Part shown: positions 57,423 to 64,000 of the stretch, one piece after another
Position numbering within the stretch: the stretch's first letter is position 1
Layout: every line of letters begins with the position of its first letter
Assembly: GCF_014236855.1 (NCBI RefSeq)
Contig: NZ_CP051261.1
Location: 3,162,001-3,226,000 of the forward strand
From: Xanthomonas sp. SI
GTDB lineage: Bacteria > Pseudomonadota > Gammaproteobacteria > Xanthomonadales > Xanthomonadaceae
Reading direction: 5' to 3'
DNA length: 64,000 bases
Program-made: the position numbers and the translations under genes
Notes under the pieces: model-generated
What the model was told of the DNA's origin: nothing
The model's input: only the letters and a program-made list of their open reading frames with translations
The model's database searches: none

Positions 57423-58604
57423 TCAGGTTCTGACGAAGATCTCCACGCGCCGGTTCAACTGCCGTCCTGCGGGATTGTCCTGGCCCTGCAACTGGTTCGG
57501 CGCCACCGGACGCGATTCGCCGTAGCCCTTGGCGGACGCCTTCAGCACCAGTCCGCGCGCCCGCAGCGCCTCGAGCACCGCCGCGGCACGGCGTTCGGAC
57601 AAGGCCTGGTTGTAATCGTCGCCGCCTTTGCCGTCGGTATGCCCGCCCACTTCCAGATCGCGCGCCTGCACGGTGCCGAGCGCGGTCGCCAGCGTGTCGA
57701 GCACCTTTGCGGCATCGGCGCGGATCTGCGACTTGTCGAAGTCGAACAGGACCCGATCGTTCAAGGTGATCAGATAGCCGCATGGCGCGCCGGGCGGCGC
57801 GAACTTGCGCAGCGGCGGGAAGCGCCCGGCCGGTGGCACCTTGGGCAGCGGCGCCATCGCCACCTTGCGCCCGGGCGTGCCGATCATGCCGGTGCCGTCG
57901 CCGTTGTTGCGGATCATTTCGTGCTCACCGTTCCAGGTGCCGGAACCGTCGGCATTGATGGTCACCAGGCCTTCGGGTCCGTTCCAGGTGCCGCTGCCGT
58001 CGCCATTGTTCTGGATCAGGCCGCTGCCGCCGTTCCAGGTGCCTGCGCCCCTGCCGTCCAGCGTGATCAGCCCGGCCAGGCCGTTGTAGCTGCCCGATCC
58101 ATCCGCCTGCACCCGCACGATCGCGTCCTCGCCGTCGCCGACGGTGCCGTTGATGGTGCCGCTGCCGTCGGCGTTGACCTGCACCAGGCCGCCCTCGAAA
58201 TTGGCCGTGCCGCTGCCGTCGGCGTTGATCTTGAACAGGCCGTCCTCGCCGTTGCGCAGCAGATTGCCCTGCGCATCGACGCCGGTGATGCCGGCATCGT
58301 TGACCAGCACGCCGTCGCTAGCGCAGCGCGCCGGCGCGATGCTGACGCCCTGGATCGGATCCAGCGCGCCCTTCATCGAGGCTTCCAGCGCACGCTGCGC
58401 AGGCGTCACCCCGAGGATTTCCGGGACCACGATCAGCGGAATGGCAGGGAACTCCGGCACCGCCGCCGCAGCGGCGACCGTGGTATCGGGCGTGGCGGAG
58501 GCCTTGGCCGCGGCAGCTGCCGGCGCGGACGGCGTACCCGGCTTGTCCGCAGCCCCGCACCCGGCCAACAACAACGACGACAGCAAGATCGGCAGTGAAC
58601 GCAT
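57423..58604 (-). CDS. OmpA-family lipoprotein with internal DGSGTWNG repeats
   Basis: 393 residues. Lipobox LAGC with lipidated C16 after MRSLPILLSSLL. After an Ala/Pro-rich linker, residues about 105-250 are a run of seven to eight repeats of 20-23 residues, e.g. FKINADGSGTANFEGG, VQVNADGSGTINGTVG, ITLDGRGAGTWNGG, IQNNGDGSGTWNGP, VTINADGSGTWNGE. The C-terminal OmpA domain (about 290-393) has FDFDKSQIRADAAKVLDTLA, VGGHTDGKGGDDYNQALSERRAAAV and NRRVEIFVRT for peptidoglycan binding. A cysteine pair (ARCAS, PCGY) brackets the repeat. Links outer membrane to cell wall; the repeat domain's role is unknown. Confidence 0.92.
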   Translation of the reverse strand: MRSLPILLSSLLLAGCGAADKPGTPSAPAAAAAKASATPDTTVAAAAAVPEFPAIPLIVVPEILGVTPAQRALEASMKGALDPIQGVSIAPARCASDGVLVNDAGITGVDAQGNLLRNGEDGLFKINADGSGTANFEGGLVQVNADGSGTINGTVGDGEDAIVRVQADGSGSYNGLAGLITLDGRGAGTWNGGSGLIQNNGDGSGTWNGPEGLVTINADGSGTWNGEHEMIRNNGDGTGMIGTPGRKVAMAPLPKVPPAGRFPPLRKFAPPGAPCGYLITLNDRVLFDFDKSQIRADAAKVLDTLATALGTVQARDLEVGGHTDGKGGDDYNQALSERRAAAVLEALRARGLVLKASAKGYGESRPVAPNQLQGQDNPAGRQLNRRVEIFVRT

Positions 58605-58842
58605 TCCCTTCCCTCCTGGTCCTGAGGCGCGCACTTCAGCCTGCGCGCAGGCCGCTTGTCAAACCGGCGCCGCACCGGCGCGCGAACTGCAACGGCACGG
58701 GCACGGCGGCCCGCCGTGCCCGCAAGCACGCCGCCGGAGTCGCCGCCATGCGCACGGACAACGCAGCGTGCGGCGGGCTGGGCGACAATGGCGGCCATCG
58801 CCGGCCTCCACGTCGGCCTCGCCCCTGCCGGACTGCCTGCCC

Positions 58843-60081
58843 ATGAAGAAATCCGCCCCGTTCCCGATCGAAATCGACGCCACCCGGCAACAGCCGCTGG
58901 GCATGCCCGCCGCGCGCTTCCTGCGCGACTACTGGCACAAGCGCCCGCTGCTGATCCGCAACGCCTTCCCCGGCTTCGTCTCGCCGATCGAACCGGGCGA
59001 CCTGGCCGGCCTGGCCTGTGAAGAGGCCGCGCTGTCGCGGCTGATCGTGCACGACCGCGCAAACGACCGCTGGAGCGTGCGCAGCGGGCCGTTCCAGGAA
59101 AGCGAATTCCCCGGCATGCCCGACCACGACTGGACCCTGCTGGTGCAGGACGTCGACAAATGGGACCCGGACATCCGTGCCCTGCTCGAGCAGTTCCGCT
59201 TCCTGCCGCGCTGGCGCGTGGACGACGTGATGGTCAGCTTCGCCGCGCCCGGCGGCTCGGTCGGCGCGCACGTGGACCACTACGACGTGTTCCTGCTGCA
59301 GGCGCACGGCCACCGCCGCTGGCAGATCGACGCCAGCGCCTCGATGGGCCGCACGGCGCCGCCGACCGACTTCCGCGAGGACGTCGAGCTGAAGCTGCTG
59401 CGCAGCTTCAGCCCCACCCACGAGTGGGTGCTCGGTCCCGGCGACATGCTGTACCTGCCGCCGCTGGTGCCGCACCACGGCGTCGCCGAAAACGCCTGCC
59501 TGACCTTCTCCGTGGGCACGCGCGCGCCGTCCTCGGCCGAACTGATCGGCGACTACCTGGACACCCTGATCGACGGCGCCGACGAGGCGCTGCGCTATCA
59601 CGACGAGGACCTGCAGGTGCCGGCCGATCCGTACGAGATCGATGCGGCGGCGATGGGCCGCGTGGTCGAGGCGCTGAACGCGCTGCGCATGAACGATCCC
59701 GACCGCCTCGGCGCCTGGTTCGGCCGCTTCATCACCACCTATCGCGCCGCCGGCGAGATCCTGCCGCCGGCCAACCCGCCGGCGCCGCAGGAAGTGGCCG
59801 CGGCGCTGGAACAGGGCCTGATCCTGCAGCGCCACCCGTGGGCGCGGCCGGCCTGGCGCCGGGCCACGCGCGGCGCCACCCTGTTCTGCAGCGGCCTGGA
59901 ATTCGCCCTGCCGATCAAGGACGCGCGGCGCCTGGCCGCGGCCGAGCACTTCGAAGGCAGCGACTACGCGGCGCTGTCCGCCGCCGGCCGCGAAACCCTG
60001 CTGCAGCTGGTCGAAGCCGGCTTCTATCAGCCGCTGGACGAGGCCGAGCACGGCGACGAGGATGCCGACGCGCAGGACTGA
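58843..60081 (+). CDS. roxA: Ribosomal oxygenase RoxA/YcfD (JmjC-type cupin)
   Basis: 412 residues, a 2-oxoglutarate- and Fe(II)-dependent oxygenase that in Escherichia coli hydroxylates Arg81 of ribosomal protein L16. The iron ligands are H143 and D145 in GAHVDHYDVFLLQAHGHRRW and H211 or H212 in PLVPHHGVAEN. N-terminal FLRDYWHKRPLLIRNAFPGF and a C-terminal winged-helix-like domain (ending QLVEAGFYQPLDEAEH) complete the family pattern. ATG 58843 gives MKKSAPFP, close to the family start. Confidence 0.92.
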   Translation: MKKSAPFPIEIDATRQQPLGMPAARFLRDYWHKRPLLIRNAFPGFVSPIEPGDLAGLACEEAALSRLIVHDRANDRWSVRSGPFQESEFPGMPDHDWTLLVQDVDKWDPDIRALLEQFRFLPRWRVDDVMVSFAAPGGSVGAHVDHYDVFLLQAHGHRRWQIDASASMGRTAPPTDFREDVELKLLRSFSPTHEWVLGPGDMLYLPPLVPHHGVAENACLTFSVGTRAPSSAELIGDYLDTLIDGADEALRYHDEDLQVPADPYEIDAAAMGRVVEALNALRMNDPDRLGAWFGRFITTYRAAGEILPPANPPAPQEVAAALEQGLILQRHPWARPAWRRATRGATLFCSGLEFALPIKDARRLAAAEHFEGSDYAALSAAGRETLLQLVEAGFYQPLDEAEHGDEDADAQD

Positions 60082-60091
60082 GCCGCCCGCC

Positions 60092-61000
60092 ATGCCCGCC
60101 GCCCCAGGCTTCCGCATCGAAACGCTCGACCCGGCCCGCCAGGCCGGCGAACTGCGCGCGCTGCGCGAACAGGCCGGCGTGCCGACGCCTGCGGACGCGG
60201 CCGGCCAGGCCCTGAATGCGCTGAGCCACCACGTGCTGGCGCGCGCCGACGACGGCCAGCCGCTCGGCAGCGCGCGGCTGAGCCCCGAGCAGCGCATCGA
60301 CGGCATGGCGGTGCTGCCGGCCTGGCGCGGTCGCGGCGTCGGCAGCGCGCTGCTGGCCGCGTTGATCGAAGAAGCGCAGCGCCGGCGCTGGCCGCGCCTG
60401 GACCTGCTGGCGCCGCCGGCCGCGCTCGATTTCTACGCGCGGAATGGCTTCCTGCCGCTCGGCGCGCGCAGCGCCGACGCCCATGGCGGCGGCGAACGGC
60501 AACCGATGCGGCGCGTGCTCGGCGCCGCCGCCGCGGTGGAGGATGCGGCCGTGGCGATCGCGGCCAGCGCCGCGGTGATCGCGCAGGCGCGGCGCCAGTT
60601 GCTGATCTACAGCCGTGCGCTGGATCCGGGCCTGCTGGACAGCGCGCCGCTGCTCGAGCAACTGCGCCGCTTCGCGGTGGCCACGCACGACAAGCAGGTG
60701 CGCGTGCTGCTGCACGACGCGGCCGCCCCGCAACGCGCCGCCGCGCCGCTGCTGGCCCTGGCGCAACGCCTGCCCAGCGTGTTCCGCTTCCGCGAAGTGG
60801 TCGACCCGGTGGACCAGGGCTACGCCGCCGCGTACCTGGTCAACGACGGTGGCGGCTACTACTTCCGTGCGCTGGGTCACCGTTACGACGGCGAGACCGA
60901 CCTGCTCGGCGGCGGCCGCGCGCGCCAGCTGCGCGAGGCGTTCGCGCGGGTCTGGGAGCGTTCGCGCGACTGCAGCGAGCTGCGCGCGCTGGGCTGGTAG
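60092..61000 (+). CDS. GNAT-family N-acetyltransferase with an extra C-terminal domain
   Basis: 302 residues. N-terminal GNAT domain (about 1-140) with the acetyl-CoA loop RIDGMAVLPAWRGRGVGSALLAALIEEAQRR and the C-terminal LDFYARNGFLPLG. A second, separate domain (about 155-302; ARRQLLIYSRALDPGLLDSAPLLEQLRRFAVATHDKQVRVLL) follows, of the kind often fused to such acetyltransferases in xanthomonads and pseudomonads. Substrate unknown. It begins 10 bp after roxA and may be cotranscribed. Confidence 0.9.
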   Translation: MPAAPGFRIETLDPARQAGELRALREQAGVPTPADAAGQALNALSHHVLARADDGQPLGSARLSPEQRIDGMAVLPAWRGRGVGSALLAALIEEAQRRRWPRLDLLAPPAALDFYARNGFLPLGARSADAHGGGERQPMRRVLGAAAAVEDAAVAIAASAAVIAQARRQLLIYSRALDPGLLDSAPLLEQLRRFAVATHDKQVRVLLHDAAAPQRAAAPLLALAQRLPSVFRFREVVDPVDQGYAAAYLVNDGGGYYFRALGHRYDGETDLLGGGRARQLREAFARVWERSRDCSELRALGW

Positions 61001-61089
61001 CGTCGCACGGCCGCTGCCGATGGCGCGACGAATGAACCCCGCGTAGCCTCTGTGTATCCGAAATGCACACCCCGGCTTGCGCATGGGGG

Positions 61090-61095
61090 TATAAT
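61090..61095 (+). promoter_or_regulatory. TATAAT -10 element upstream of sucA
   Basis: A perfect TATAAT followed by six T, 87 bp before the sucA GTG. No good -35 hexamer is visible at 16-18 bases, so the promoter may be activator dependent. Confidence 0.55.
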
Positions 61096-61181
61096 TTTTT
61101 CGCTTGATTACGCCCGCGCAGGCCACGCGTCCGCCGGTTCCAACCGCAAGCCAACCCACAAAGCGACCCGACCCCACCATC

Positions 61182-64000
<2,819 letters not shown>

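Overview
This is 64 kb of chromosome from a very GC-rich gammaproteobacterium, most likely Xanthomonas or a close relative in the Lysobacteraceae. The signs are a tryptophan-to-quinolinate kynurenine cluster, a methionine synthase split into two genes behind an ArsR-methyltransferase regulator, a giant 180-kDa type NAD-glutamate dehydrogenase, an HpaR1/YtrA-type GntR-ABC operon, and the short GTAGGAGCGGCTTCAGCCGCGAC palindromes that litter Xanthomonas intergenic DNA. The high GC would suit an early-branching Xanthomonas clade, but the species cannot be read from this window. No tRNA, rRNA, insertion sequence, integrase or CRISPR array was recognised. Almost everything looks like core chromosome; the 4.6-9.3 kb block looks accessory.

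Layout. 0-3.1 kb: iscA-like (partial) divergent from asnS, two small hypotheticals and a PaiB-like flavoprotein. 3.5-9.3 kb, all minus strand: a NarL-type response regulator, then a probable eight-gene operon that starts with a GH108 muramidase, continues with two DUF2589 proteins and three small proteins, and ends with an exported protein and a membrane protein; I regard it as the best candidate for an undescribed system. 9.6-15.7 kb: carbonic anhydrase, then haaO, an FUSC-type membrane protein, kynU and kmo. 15.9-22.5 kb: exonuclease I, DUF2461 and DUF2939 proteins, a spermidine-synthase-like protein, a 5'-nucleotidase, NAD kinase and a membrane-anchored hypothetical. 22.8-27.9 kb: NAD-glutamate dehydrogenase. 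28.2-33.3 kb: tetR plus the two inner-membrane/periplasmic parts of an RND efflux pump, closed by a strong terminator. 33.6-39.8 kb: acyl-CoA dehydrogenase, then a SahR-like regulator and split metH. 40.2-47.2 kb, minus: beta-barrel-like protein, acyltransferase, DUF2058, SlyX, UDP-glucose dehydrogenase, FKBP isomerase and exported glutathione peroxidase. 47.3-51.7 kb: a seven-gene cell-envelope operon under a GntR (YtrA/HpaR1-type) repressor. 52.2-64 kb: fumC, a DUF3829 lipoprotein, purB, a DUF3060 lipoprotein, an OmpA-family lipoprotein with internal repeats, a RoxA/YcfD oxygenase, a GNAT protein and sucA (cut by the window end).

Three families of short repeats recur: (A) GTAGGAGCGG...CCGCTCCTAC palindromes; (B) CCCTCACCCCAACCCCTCTCCC boxes with a GGGAGAGGGG partner arm; (C) G-rich runs of GGGATT/GGGAAT units. 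They lie between genes but also enter coding sequence: family C forms an in-frame inverted repeat inside the MetH reactivation domain and a tail on the SahR-like protein, and a family A repeat supplies the stop codon of the DUF2939 gene.

Product names come from recognising motifs and family landmarks by eye; no database search was run.
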